Assembly (NCBI RefSeq): GCF_016545825.1
Contig: NC_052612.1
Location: 52,621,738 to 52,685,737, forward strand
Reading direction: 5' to 3'
Length of the DNA: 64,000 nt
Origin: Eucalyptus grandis
Lineage: Eukaryota; Streptophyta; Magnoliopsida; Myrtales; Myrtaceae
Under the pieces are notes generated by a model. That model saw only the letters and a list, made by a program, of their open reading frames with translations. It was not told the origin of the DNA and ran no database searches. The translations under genes and the position numbers were made by a program. This document shows positions 23,198 through 35,029 of the stretch, piece by piece. Positions within the stretch are counted from its first letter, which is position 1. Each line of letters opens with the position of its first letter.

Positions 23198-25020
23198 TGT
23201 GGCGATCAAAATTTCGGGTGCACCACCTAAAATGAGGATAATAGACTACTAAGTCTAACTTAGCTCGGGCTCTCCCAAGCCCATACTAATTCGTGACTTA
23301 GGTTCAAATATCTAGCATGCAAAAGAGAGTCGCCACCAGATATTTTGAATACAGAAACTTGGTTACACTAGACTTTTTTAATGCCCTTTCGGTACATTTC
23401 TCTTTTTATTTTGAAAAAAAATGTTTTGCAGGCAGCTTGAGTTAATTTTAATTTACTTTCCTGACATGTGAGGTGATCATGCGAGAGCGCAAACCACCAA
23501 TCTAACACCCATATAAAGCAGTGAATAGATTGCAAGACTTATCTCATGGTAATGAAAGCATCTTCAACGTTATATCAGAATTTACATCAACAATCCTAGA
23601 TATGATTTCTAATTAATACGCAATCACTCAATCTTTTTTTAAAAGAATTTTCTCTTGTTTAATAAAATCTAATATATATGTAATGCAATCTAGCAAATGA
23701 CCTAATTCTAATGACGGATAATCTTTAACTAAATGGACCTAGCAACCGACATGCATTTCATAAACCTAATTTTATATGACGTGCACATGACATTTTTATT
23801 TTTTTAAAAGCATGCAATCTATCTAAAAGATTTATCTAAACTTAAAATTAAACATGCAATTTTATCCTAATATGCAATGACGTGCAAAGAATGTCCTATG
23901 AAATTTGAAATTAAAATTGCCACATAATTAAACATGTAACTAACACCTTAAATGAAGGCAATTTTTTGGATTTTTATTTTTAAAAATTCAAAATAAAATC
24001 CCTATTCTAAATATGGAAAATAACCCAAAACAAGAAATATTCTAAAACGAACCTAATCCTAACTAAAATGCTTTTTTTGATTTTTTTTTCTCTTATGAAA
24101 ATAAAATTGATTCAACTACTACAACGGCAAATCAGACAAGATAAGATTGATATCCATAAATTGGCGAACCATATCTCACGCATGATATCGAGTTGGCCAA
24201 TTTTTAAACAAAATCGTGAATTGAATATCGAGCGTGAGATCAGATCGGCGATTTTCTAGGTGATTGTCAGCCAAATTTCAGGCATGTAAATCGGATTTGT
24301 CAATCCCTAATTTAAGAGGCTACTTCATGTCGGGAATTTCGATCATACATTGATGACTATTTCAAACAAAGGATCAAAGTATTAAAATGAAGAATAAATA
24401 AGTAAATAAAAAAAAAAAAAGACTACATAATTTGATTTTTTCAAATGAGATTTAACGATCGGCGGATCGTGGATGGCGATGGGCTCGGTATGGCTCAACA
24501 AGGGGCTATTGTGGTGGTGGGTCACTGAGGGTGGTTGGTCGCCGGTGTTCGGAGCTTCGGCGAGGGGCGGCAGCCAGCAACCGAGCGATAGAGGGCGGAA
24601 CAACGGGTGTCAAAGGTGTTGGCCTGGTCGGCGGGCTGTTATAGGAGTCGCCGAGTTGCAGCGGTGTTGGGTTGTAGCTCGGAGAGGGGGCCACTAGGCG
24701 TCGGACCAGAGGCAGAGGTGTGCGACCGCTTGGCGACAGGGACAGCAGCAACGAACAAGGCAAGAGCAGCATCGGGTCGTCAAAGCAGAGGCGGAGGCAC
24801 GTGAGTGCAAGCGCGGTGACTGGCGAGGGAGCGGTGGCTTCGCGAGCCGGCGTGGGTTGGGTGAGGTAGCGCGCGATGGCTTCGGCTTCGGGCAGACGTA
24901 GTGACATGAGCTCGCGGACGAGGGAGATGGAACTCCGGTGGAATGGCAGTGGCGGAGCGGCTCAGCGCGGCGCTTGGAGCTCGCGAATAAGTAGCGGCTG
25001 GTGCAATGGCAAGTCGGACT
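23198..25020 (-). repeat. Inverted, 5'-truncated LTR of the 8.1 kb element
   Basis: The reverse complement matches ~18670-20631, including the GC-rich leader (24470-25010) and the single-copy version of the 213-bp block. On the plus strand its edge reads tgtggcgatcaaaatttcgg. It is diverged from the left LTR by many substitutions. Confidence 0.8.
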
Positions 25021-25029
25021 AAGCCCACG

Positions 25030-26092
25030 AAGAGATTCGATTCACAATTTTGTTTAAAAAATTACCAACCCGATCTCATGTACGAGATATGATTCACCAA
25101 TTTATGGATATCAATCTTATCTTGTCCGATTTGCCGTCATGTTAGTTAAATCAATTTTATTTTCTTAAAAGAAAAAAAAAAAAAATATTTGAATTAGGAT
25201 TAGGTTTGTTTTAGAATATTTATTGTTTTAGGGTTATCTTGCATATTTAGAATAGAGATTTTATTTCGAATTTTTAAAAATAAAAATCCAAAAAAATGCA
25301 TTCATTTGAGATGTTAGTTGCACGTTTAATTATATGGAAATTTTAATTTCAAATTTTATTGGGCATTATTTGCATGTCATTGCATATTAGGATAAAATTG
25401 CATATTTAATTTTAAGTTTAGATAAATCTTTTAGATATATTGCATGCTTTTTAAAAAAAAATAAAAATGTCATGTGCACATCATATAGAATTAGGTTTAT
25501 GAAATACATGTCAGTTGCTAGGTCCATTTAGTTAAAGATTGCCCGTCATTAGAATTAGGTCATTTGCTAGATTGCATTATATATATATTAGATTTTATTA
25601 AACAAGAGAAAATTATTTTAAAAAAAATGAGTGATTGCGTGTTAATTAGAAATTATATTTAAGACTGTTAATATGAATTATGATATAACGTTATAGATGC
25701 TTTCGTTGCCATGAGGTAATTCTTGCAATTTATTCACTACTTTATCTGGGTGTTAAATTGATGGTTTGTACCTCCGCATGATCACTTCACATATTATGAA
25801 AGTTAATTAAAATTAATTCAAGTTACTTGCAAAATATTTTTTCGAAATAAAAAGAGAAAGGTACCGAAATTATATTAGAAAAGTCTAGGGTAAGCAAGTC
25901 CTTGTACCCAAAATCTCTAGTTTGTAGGTGTCTAATCAACTTATTGTAAACTGATTAGTAACAACTTCCTTTTGCATGCTAGATATTTGAACTTAACAAA
26001 TTGGCATGCGTTTGGGAGAGCCCGGGCTAAGTTAGTCTTAGTAGTCAATTAGCCTAATTTTAGATGATGCATCCGAAATTTTGGTTGCAACA
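25030..26092 (+). repeat. Right, 5'-truncated direct LTR of the 8.1 kb element
   Basis: Matches ~19300-20631 in direct orientation and ends ggttgcaaca at the right target duplication. It lacks the promoter and GC-rich leader. Confidence 0.8.
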
Positions 26093-26841
26093 ATGATAAA
26101 GAGGAAATGCTCACCTAGTACCTCTCACCTTCACAACCGAAAGGGAAATGAGGTAAATTACCTTTCATCATGACATAGGAGAGTGTAGCACCGGATGGCA
26201 TGAAAGGGGATTCGAGGAGAGGAGTCGTGCACACCAGGTATCTGATTTACCTGAAAAAAAAAATAAAAAAAAAATAAAAATAAAAGACAATTCAAAGTTT
26301 GAATTTTGGAGATTCGTGCAAAATAATGTCACATTATAATGGCCACAGTGGCTGATAAAAGACATACCAAATTATCCCATGTTCTCGTCTATTCAAAAGA
26401 TGATCACTGCGTTAACCGAATATGTGTGATATTCCAAAGCCAACCTGAAGTATGGATTCAAGAATGTGCAGTCCAATCTAATAAAGAAAGAACAGAATTT
26501 GAGAATTGCAGAGTTCGCCCATTTTTAAATAGGTGGACAACAGTTAAAAGGGATGCTAAGAAATTATAGAACGTGTAAGGCAATTCTCACCGCTTCTGTG
26601 AGATCGTTTCTAGTGTCCATGCTAAAGAAGCATACTTCCACCTCATTTTCAATAGCCCATTGGACAGCACTAACTTCTCTCGCCTTCAAGAAAGACATTA
26701 TTACGGAAGAAAATTTTTGTTTGCAATCAGACGGAGTCAATGATGATTTGCTGCACGGAGACAAAGAATGCACCTGGCATAAAATGCCAAATGCTGATAA
26801 GGCAACGGCTATCGTATTGTCGTACACCTCCGGTTCCGATA

Positions 26842-27575
26842 ATACTAAATGCGCGTTTGGTAGTGATTATGTTTCAAAGAATAATATTTTAACATAAATT
26901 ATTTTGTATTCTGTTTTTGGAAATAATTTTTGAGCAAAAGAATGCATTTGGTAACTCCACAAAATTTCTATTTCTAGGATAGAAATACATTTGATAAAAT
27001 TCTTAGATTTTTTTTTATCTCTTTTATTTTTTTCATTTTTCCTTTTCTTTCTCCTTCTTTGTGAACCGTCGCCGGCCACGGTAGTGGTAGGCAATTGGCT
27101 GGGTGAAGTCCAGCAAGCTCATTGGAGTCTTGCCAAGCCAAGGCGATGTTCGACGAACTCGCTGGAGGCTTGCCTGGCCATGACAAGCCTCAACCTCGCC
27201 CATGCCTAACCAAGCTGAGGCCGGGCCGAGCCTCGCCGTGGCTTGGCGTCGTCGACCCCCAGTGATGCTCCAGTGAGGTCGCTGGCTATGGCCGAGACCG
27301 GCAACTGGCCAAAAGGAAGAAGAAGAAAGGGAAAGAGAAGAAGAAAAGAGAATAAGAGAGGAGAAGAAAAAAAAAGTAGATTTTAGGAATTGTTCCCGAG
27401 AATAAGAAGTTATATTTTTCTACTTCTTGATTCTGTCCTAAATCTATTCCCGATAACAAAAAGATAGATTTTTGTTTCGAGAACAAAAAATTTACCAAAT
27501 GGATTTCTATTCATTTTTTGTTTTCGGAAATAAAAAAACAGAATCAATTGTTCGCGGGATTGAAAACAAACACTA
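26842..27575. mobile_element. hAT-like non-autonomous DNA transposon inserted in pseudogene exon 6
   Basis: The copy-1 sequence cagtactaagggtacc is interrupted here: aatacta on the left and actataagggtacc on the right. The edges carry related inverted termini (gcgtttggtagtgattatgtttc against tagtgtttgttttcaatcc read from the other side), the AGTGTTTGG style common in plant hAT MITEs. Inner sequence is purine/pyrimidine-rich with a GC-rich middle. Exact ends and target duplication could not be fixed. Confidence 0.65.
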
Positions 27576-27879
27576 TAAGGGTACCAAGAAGTTAACAATG
27601 CAAGATGAACTAACAAAAGAAGGGAAACGAGAACATTCATATCAAGATAAATGCTAGAGCGTGATTAGCCAATTTCAGACACTGATGATTGTTTCCAAAG
27701 CCTTCAGTTCATGAGCTTTTGCCGAGTTTCACTGTTACCTGCAATGGACTTCAATGAAGCAATTAGTCAACTAAGACAAGGGAGAACAAGAACAATAATG
27801 AGAATGCATTAAGCGGCACTTGACATGCTTCTTTTTGAGTTGCTTTCAGATTACCTGCAAGAGACTAATGACATTGTGT

Positions 27880-30800
27880 CGCGACCCAATCTTGCCGCCC
27901 CTCAAAAAGTCTAAGGAGGGGAAAGGTCGGGTTTAGGGGTACTTGATCTCAAGAGTCTCCTCCACGAGATCGCGAGCTCTCCCAAGCTCATACCCCGCGC
28001 GACAGCGGATTTATTTATATAATCTAGGTATTTAACAACCTAAAAAATATACAAGAGTTGCCACTAGCCTCATTCTGGGGGTCGGCTAGAAACCCAATCG
28101 AGGGTCGGGAGTGTTCCCTCGATTCCTACGTAACCAGATATCTAGGTTCAGGGAATTGGGTTACGCTAATATTGCTATTAGCATCATTTCGGTACTTAAA
28201 CAGTATGTTGTGTTTTTTGTAACATGTTAATGCATTTCTTTTTATATTTTTAGGATCGTCAATTCTATACTAAATGATCATGCGTGGTGGATTACTTTCA
28301 TTCTATTCTATTCCTAAGAAATGAAAGGAAAACAAATAATGAAAATGAAATTTGCAAGACATGAAGTAAACAATCAAGAAAAACAATTAAACCTAATCAT
28401 GCAAGTCTAAAAATATAAAAGAGAAAATAATTGGGAAAGAAAGGAAACCTGCAACTCGTCAGGTTTATACAATGCATGGAATCCGAGACATATGTTGGGA
28501 AAATGGGTATTACATGAAAATGGTCGGAATGGACATCGACCTTCACCATCTTCATGCCTTCTCCATCTTCAAGATCCTAATCTAAACCTAATCTAAGAAA
28601 TTTATGACTAGGTGCATACAAGTGAAAGAAACAATCATCACAACTAAGATCAAAGCAATTGGGGTAGAACCCATGTATGATTGGCTCTAAGAAAAAAAAG
28701 CACAGAAATCAAGCTCTTTATAAAGAGTAACTTTCATGAATGGAATTTCCTAAGGCGTATCAAGTTCAAGTAAAGTCAAATTCATGGCCGAAAAGCAACA
28801 ATCGCTAAAGCATGCAAATCAATCATAAGCAAATCAGAGAATGATGCATGATAACTGATTTGTTAAGCCACCTAATCAATGCATGAAAATCATGAAATTT
28901 GAACATGACGTAGAGTTAAATGTGAAGAAAAAGTTTGATTTAGACATTTAACCCTAAATCCATGTGCAAAAGGCCACACAAATCCATTAACATTGATATG
29001 TGATTTGTCATTAGGAGCAAAATGCATAACAATTTAAATTGCTACATGTCAACTTGAATTCTAAGGTTATTTGACCTTAAAAATTCCCAAATTTTAGCAT
29101 GGGATGGATATGGATATTATGGACAGCTTTCATTGAGAATTTATCCTCAAGATCATTATGTATAAGATCACACAAAATTGGTAGACAGTCAGATTCATAG
29201 AGACAAGACAGCACTGCAAGTCAAGACAAATTCAGACTTCAAAACTTGATCTAAAAAAAAAGAAAAGCAGGGCAAATGATGGGCAAATTGGACAAACTAG
29301 GCATTGTTAGAAAACTCAAGGTGTCCTTTACGAATTCCTATTAGGTGACAATTGCAATTTAGGTCTTTTTTCTAGCTCAAGCAAAGCCATTTGTATAAGT
29401 GGTCAGATCAGATCATAACAAGCAGAACACGTCAGCAGATTAGTGCTCTTTGCAAGAAGCATCAGGCAGGGCAAATGATGGCCAAATTGCACATATGATA
29501 TATCTATGGAAAGCTTGAGAAGTCTATTACAAATCTCTAGAAGACATTAAGTCCTAATAACATCATCTACTAGCTCAGTCCAGTTAAAACAGAAAAACGC
29601 AGAACAACAAATCAACCTAAAACTACTGCAGAATTGACAGACTTTGTAGGTGTTTTTAAGTGACCAAATGACGTCCTCTCAGGGCATGTGAACTATCAAA
29701 TCAAAGCTTGAGAAGTCTATTTTCTATGTCTAAAAGGGCTCAAGACCAGAAAGCCTCATTTATCACTTCATTTAAGCCAAAACAGAAAGTCTATCACAAA
29801 CACACGAACTTGCAGATTAATAGAAATCAAACTCAATCAACCTCAAGTTCGTCATCAATAATCATCAACTCACTGCAAATCATTTGGCTCAGAGGGAAGG
29901 TAAGATACAGCATCCCTAATGTCTCGCCCACAATCATTTTGAAGTAGAACTTCAATTAGTGAACTCATCATCAAATAAATTCGGTGTTTCACCCTCTCTG
30001 TGGGATAGAAATCCAAACAGCTAAATGAGGAGATGAACCAAGAACTACAGATCAGGTTCTTTGCGAATTCACTAGTTTGATTATCATGGTTGTGAACAAG
30101 TATTGCGTGAAAAATATCAAGAACGCACAGAACAGTCTCCTCCTCTTCCTCGGCAGACTCAACATCTCAAAGTAACATGCAGGAGAACCATTTGATATAC
30201 AAAATCACACATGAATAGAATTTGATCCACGCAAACAATCATGAACAGCATTTGACATACATCACTTATACATCTAATTAGTTCACATTTCAATCAACTA
30301 TATGCAGGAAATCCAGCAGAGACACAACCAACGCAATTTCAATTGAATATCAAGACGTTGGTAAACAGAATGCAATAAGAACTATCGGCAATGGAGTCAG
30401 GTTTTCTATTGAACAGGTTGTAAGCATGTAGTGTGAAGTACTATTAACACTAGAATGGCACAGAGCAATACAGAACAGAGACATCATAATAGAAAATCTA
30501 TGCGTACAAGCAATCCTTACCACTTAACTGAAAAGAAACAACCTGGCGGTGATGAGGTGATGACGATTGATAAATCAATCAACCAGGGGATCGAGGAGGA
30601 TCGTGTAAAACTCCAAGATCATTCGGCCATTTTGCAGAGAGAGCGAGAACTTCCAATCGAGCGCCTGAGAGCGATCGATCGAGGAAGAGTCAGTTTCCGA
30701 GAGAAAAACCAAGAGAAAAAAAAAAAAAAAAAAAAGAAACAAAGAGCAGTTCTCCGTCTTTCTCGCGTAGGCGAACACTGGCGGCGGAATCCAGAAAGAA

Positions 30801-31105
30801 CTCCCACTCCACTCGGCCGGAGACGGGAATTTCAGCGAAGGAGGAGGTTGCTCGCTTCTCTCGGTTGCTGTGGGAGAATCGGCGAGGGAGAGAGATTTCC
30901 TCCCGCACAAGCTAAAGTTCACGAGCCTCACCGGCGCTGAAGCTGTTCTTCTTGGGCGCCATGTCAGAGCGCGGGGCTAGATCGGGGCGGCTACCGTGCG
31001 CGGTGGCTGAATCAAGGAGCGGCCGGCGCCATTGCTGAAGGGCGCCCTAACCGCCGATTTAGAGGAAGAGATCGTCGGTTTTGGAGACGGCCAAAGGAGA
31101 GAGAA
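27880..31105 (-). mobile_element. Truncated solo LTR, Ogre/Tat-like family, minus orientation
   Basis: Host sequence breaks at gacattg (27880) and resumes at ~31108 (gtagtatggatgcaaatag, matching 2233). The inserted block starts tgtcgcgacccaatc. Reverse-complemented it ends like the other Ogre-type LTRs here (cgaaatgatgc...gggtttctagccgaccc...gtcgcgaca) and has a GC-rich leader at 30,750-31,090. The expected U3 segment is missing. Compared with copy 1, ~150 bp of host DNA including most of exon 4 is gone at the same junction, so one deletion probably removed both. An ATG-led stretch near 30960 (MAPKKNSFSAG, then gtgagg) sits in the leader and is probably chance. Confidence 0.65.
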
Positions 31106-31980
31106 TCCCAGTAGTATGGATGCAAATAGGGAAGAATCATTCTCTGTGCCACAAAATGAAAACACTAGATTCTCTTTTTCATTGTGACAAAGCAGATTTT
31201 ACAAAGCCTGCATGTTAAAAGTATCAGAGTCCTTTCCTTCTCCCCAATTTACAGGCTGATATAGAAAAGTAAAAATTTGTCAACTAATTCACAGGTACTT
31301 CAATATTAAAGAGAAAACTGCCCGTCCAATCAATCTTCAAGCAAAATGAAATTCTCAACTGATGTAGAATCCCCTCTGCAGATCGCTGACTAAATAACCT
31401 CAGGGAGCAGAACAAGCTGTGTTTAAAAAGTCAGACTTTCCTCTTTCGTGGAACCCTTAAAAACTACAAGAACACAGACATTAATCCCAACGATTACAAC
31501 GTTAACTCGTCATTTCCTAAATCTACACTGAATGGTCTATTAATAAAGATCCAGCTTCATATTCTACAACTTTACACATACAACTGTTAATGTGACAGTA
31601 AAAATAGGAGCAATGACCTGTATCGGGATTGCTGCGGTACTGCAAGAATGGAACAAAATAATTTCGCTCTGTAATAATTCTATGGGTCCTCTTCCCTCTT
31701 CTATTGACAAATGACAAAGCAACAAAAGTGTCAGTGAACAGAATCATGAGAAGATTGAAGCTTTGAATTGAACAAGAGTAAACCTGGAAAAGGAAACAAC
31801 TAAGCAAGTGAAGAGCAGGTTCTCTGAATTTGCTGACCTGAAGCTTGAGAATCAACTGGGGAATCGCTCTCGGCTTCCCCAACCAGCGCTGCCAGTGCTT
31901 CTTTCTTCCCCGTGGCAATTATTCATTCCCCAACTCCGAAACCCGAAAACTAAGAAGAGGCTCGCAAGATCAAAATGAGA

Positions 31981-32026
<46 letters not shown>

Positions 32027-32640
32027 ATTTTACAAAACTTGATTGATGTTGGAGCAAAGTAGAAGACGGAGAGATATTGCTTCCCAATCCCAAGGCTCGT
32101 TGGGCAAATTATGAATGCGTGATGATCATCTTCATGGACTGCTACGGCCAGAGCTTCCACGAGGAAGGAAGGGAAAAGCGGAAGTTCAAAGATTTTCTGC
32201 GGGAAAGAAAGAGACAGAGTAAAGCGCCAAGTGAAGTGAGTTGTGATTTAAGGACATAATAAATACACTTCTCCCCCTGAAATCAAAGAAGTGCAAAATC
32301 GCTTTCATGTTCCTGAGTTCCCGGTTCGCCACCTTTCGAGAGAAGTAGGATGAGTTTTTCCACGTAAAGATTCCACATTCACTCTTTCTCCTCTTCCTAT
32401 ACGTTTCAGTGGATGCATTAACTCCGTGCATTCTGAAGTCTTCCGAAGTCCTGAAACAACGGCAAATAAGCGAATGAGCCTGACTTCTACACAACTGAAC
32501 GCCCGTTTCAGCTCGCATTTATACTTTGTTCTTTTTTTCCCCTCCATTGTGAGTAAAATTAAATGCATTTGTTTCTTGCTAGGGCTATAGTTTGTTTCCG
32601 TTGGTAACGCTAGGATTTACAGTGTTTCAGCGGGTATGAG
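31106..32640. repeat. Distal part of the segmental duplication (copy of ~2230-3450)
   Basis: Collinear with ~2230-3450 at roughly 80-85 percent by eye, including relics of exons 3, 2 and the 5' region of the CNOT9-like gene. A (ga)n microsatellite at 31980-32021 interrupts it. Confidence 0.78.
31980..32021 (+). repeat. (GA)n microsatellite
   Basis: About 20 GA repeats with one tga interruption. Similar GA tracts lie at 34390-34425 and 57747-57780. Confidence 0.9.
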
Positions 32641-33885
32641 CATCTCTTGTTGAAAATAGAAGAGAGGGTACAGGGGTCGTTCCAGTAAAACTGCTTATTA
32701 AGGCAGATAACTGTTGCTCCTCTGCATTCATTTCCACCACTTGTTTAGAAATCATATAGTGGAATGAATTAGGAGAGACGAGTGCAAAGAGTATCTGGTG
32801 AAGCTTGATAGAATGTTTTCCAATCAGTGGGTAAAAATTATCTCGTTAGAGTACATAATTCTGGATACAGAGAAGGTACCCTATTTCCAGACGACTTAAC
32901 ATCCTACCATCATAATAGTGATGGAAAAGGACAAATAATTACTCGAGACTAGTGCAGCAACCCTCTCATAAATAATTACTTTCATAATCAGATTTGAGCT
33001 CAATCACACTTTAACTAACTCAAAGACATCCGTGGCCTAAAGGCCATATGTCACATACCTTTTCTTCATCCAGTGCAGCCACCTGATCATTTAAATCCAT
33101 GTATTGGGTACATGAGGACAAGACTATTTCAGTAGCTCCTTTCCAGTGTACATGAACCTCAGACTCTGTCTGTGCACATGATATAATGTACAACCACTTA
33201 ATTCTACATTAAACTGCACAACTATGTCATATGCAACATTCTGAACCCGCAGTTAAGTATCCTCAGAACAGAAAAGAGAATGGGTTAAAGCGAAATATGT
33301 AGAGACTGCAATCATTCATCTAGATATAAGGCATGAGGTGGTCAAAAACAATTATGAGAACTGTTTCATCATAAGCAAAGCAAAATATGGACCAGAGATG
33401 ACAGAATTATTGACCAGAAGCAGAATAGAAAAATTTGTAATGATTAAAAAAGAACTTCGATTTCAATGACTAGTGTTGACCATAGCGAACAAAATCTTTC
33501 AGAGCACACAAAATGACAGCGACATGATAGGGTAGAGAGAATTTTTTGGCACGTTGGAAGCACTAAGTCAGCTTTCATCATTGGGCAGTGCAAAGTGACT
33601 TTTATTAGAATATTTTCAACTTACTTTATAACCCTTAAGCTGGCAGAGTCTACAACAAGATCAGAAGGATTGCTTTGGATGTAAAACAAAATATTCTGGG
33701 GCAACAACAATAATTCAGAAGGACTACTTTGGATGTAAAACAAAATATTTTGGGGCTATGACAATAATTGTTAGTGGACATCTTCTAGTGACCAACAAAT
33801 ACAAAATATTCTCTTTAATCTCGACATTGTTGCTTGGGTATCTTGTTGAAATGATCATGACAATAAAGTTCCAATTACAAAAATC
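32641..33885. other. Intergenic sequence, nothing recognised
   Basis: No coding frame of note and no paired terminal repeats. A short direct repeat (caaaatattctggggc / caaaatattttggggc, ~33690 and ~33740) is the only structure noticed. Confidence 0.5.
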
Positions 33886-33896
33886 TATTTCTACTT

Positions 33897-34088
33897 CTTT
33901 TTTTTGATGACCCGGGAACCCCCGTATAGCCGGCAGCCGGCGAGGTAAACCTGGGGTGACGCTAGCGAAGGACCCACCACCCCGACGTCACACTTAAGAT
34001 CCCGTGCGGCCAGCGGGATTCGAACTCCTCTCCTCCTCGCAAAGGATCATTGGAGCCTTATCCAGCTGGGCCACCGCAGGCGGTGGTT
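33897..34088 (-). mobile_element. tRNA-derived SINE with target-site duplication
   Basis: On the minus strand the head has an RNA polymerase III box A (tggcccagctgg, 34073-34062) and a box B (gttcgaatccc, around 34024-34014). The element ends in an A-run (t-run at 33898-33905 on the plus strand). It is flanked by an 11-bp direct repeat tatttctactt at 33886-33896 and 34089-34099. At ~190 bp with these features it is a complete plant SINE copy, not a functional tRNA gene: no cloverleaf continues after box B. Confidence 0.88.
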
Positions 34089-34118
34089 TATTTCTACTTT
34101 TTTTTATCAACTTATTTC

Positions 34119-34391
34119 GGGATAAGTACACTAATGGTGCCATGAGTTGTGTACGGCGCTCACTTTGGTGCCAAAAGTTTCCGTCGGATCACTTAAGTAC
34201 TAAAAAATTTGAAAAACGCTCACTTTGGTGCCAACGCCAATTTGATCGATTGGAAATCTAACGTGACATTTTTTTATTAATTTTTTAGGTTGACGTGGCT
34301 TGCCGGAGAGCACAATCAGCATCTAAACCACAAAAAACGACGTCGTTTGGCTTCTTTCCCCCAAATCGAAACCCTAAATCCCCAAATTGAA

Positions 34392-34422
<31 letters not shown>

Positions 34423-35020
34423 GGAGACACGTTGTCTTCTTCCTTGAAGAGCGACACCGGCAGCAACACCAGCAGTGCACCAGTAGCAGCACCAACAACG
34501 GCACCAGCGGCGGCGGCGGCGGCGCACCGGTTGTGGCACCTTCAACCCCTCTTCTTCCTCCTCCTCCTCCGCCTCACCTCCTATTCTTTCTGCCACTTTT
34601 TGTTTGAGCAACAATCTCATTCCCTCCTCGCTCACCTGGTTGAGCATCTACAATGGTGGCCAAGCGATGGTGGCCGAGCGTTGGCGAGCGAACAACGGTG
34701 GCCGAGCGGCGAGGAGAAACCCTAACCCTAATTTCAACCCATGTACGAGCTAAACAGCGTCATTTTTGCGAGGGTGTCCACGTATAAGAGCAAAACGACG
34801 TCGTTTCTTGAAGAGGATGGAAAACGACGTCGTTTAAAAGCCGAACAACTTTTTTTTTTATAAATAAAAATGCCACGTAATCACTTGGCCGGAATTTCTC
34901 GCCGGTGGCACCAAAGTAATCGTTTTTTCTCCGATTTGGCACTTAAGTGATCCGGCGGAAACTTTTGGCACCAAAGTGAGCGCCGTACACAACTTATAGC
35001 ACCATTAGTGTACTTATCCC
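34119..35020. mobile_element. Mutator-like non-autonomous element (long TIRs, 9-bp target duplication)
   Basis: Ends gggataagtacactaatgg and ccattagtgtacttatccc start long inverted repeats of about 80 bp or more (the ggcgctcactttggtgccaaaagttt block is mirrored). The 902-bp element is flanked by a perfect 9-bp repeat acttatttc (34110-34118 and 35021-35029). A 9-bp duplication and long TIRs are hallmarks of Mutator-like elements. There is no transposase. The interior has a GA tract, a GC-rich stretch and three copies of the palindrome aaacgacgtcgttt (34335, 34793, 34822). Confidence 0.88.
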
Positions 35021-35029
35021 ACTTATTTC

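Larger units (their letters stand above)
17994..26092 (+). mobile_element. Rearranged Ogre/Tat-like LTR retroelement with internal inverted repeat
   Basis: Outer ends are tgttaggtga and gcaaca, flanked by a 5-bp target duplication (atggt at 17989-17993, atgat at 26093-26097). The empty site is visible in the sister segment near 1060-1070. The order inside is as follows: full LTR 17994-20631, primer-binding site and 5' internal region to ~21888, a short spacer, then the same internal region and LTR inverted (~21939-25020). A 5'-truncated direct LTR (~25030-26092) follows. No gag-pol remains. The element is non-autonomous and largely palindromic. Because both outer ends and the target duplication survive, the rearrangement either arrived in this form or arose inside an already inserted element. 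Confidence 0.85.
17655..32160 (-). pseudogene. CNOT9/RCD1-like pseudogene, second copy of 703-3188, split by transposons
   Basis: Exon relics occur in the same order as in the gene at 703-3188. They are the last exon (~17668-17767), exon 9 (~26162-26250), exon 8 (~26392-26495), exon 7 (~26590-26690), exon 6 (~26785-26842 and ~27576-27610), the end of exon 4 (~27858-27880), exon 3 (~31637-31720) and exon 2 (~31800-31955). Damage is plain. The start region has lost the ATG at the homologous place. Exon 3 has an in-frame TAG after REEDP and a shift beyond it. Exon 8 has lost four bases. The last exon has lost its stop. Exon 6 holds a DNA transposon, most of exon 4 is deleted, and 8.1 kb of retroelement lies between the last two exons. 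Confidence 0.85.

Noticed and set aside
30575..30940. Possible gene start MAPKKNSFSAG with a gtgagg donor near 30960, and neighbouring frames
   Set aside because: Sits in the GC-rich leader of an LTR fragment; no downstream exon could be identified.
34014..34073. Possible tRNA gene on the minus strand
   Set aside because: Box A and box B are present, but no acceptor stem or cloverleaf; flanking target duplication and A-tail show a SINE.
34285..34725. Gly/Arg- and Glu-rich open frames of 105-120 residues
   Set aside because: Inside the non-autonomous Mutator-like element, produced by GA and GC-rich simple sequence.
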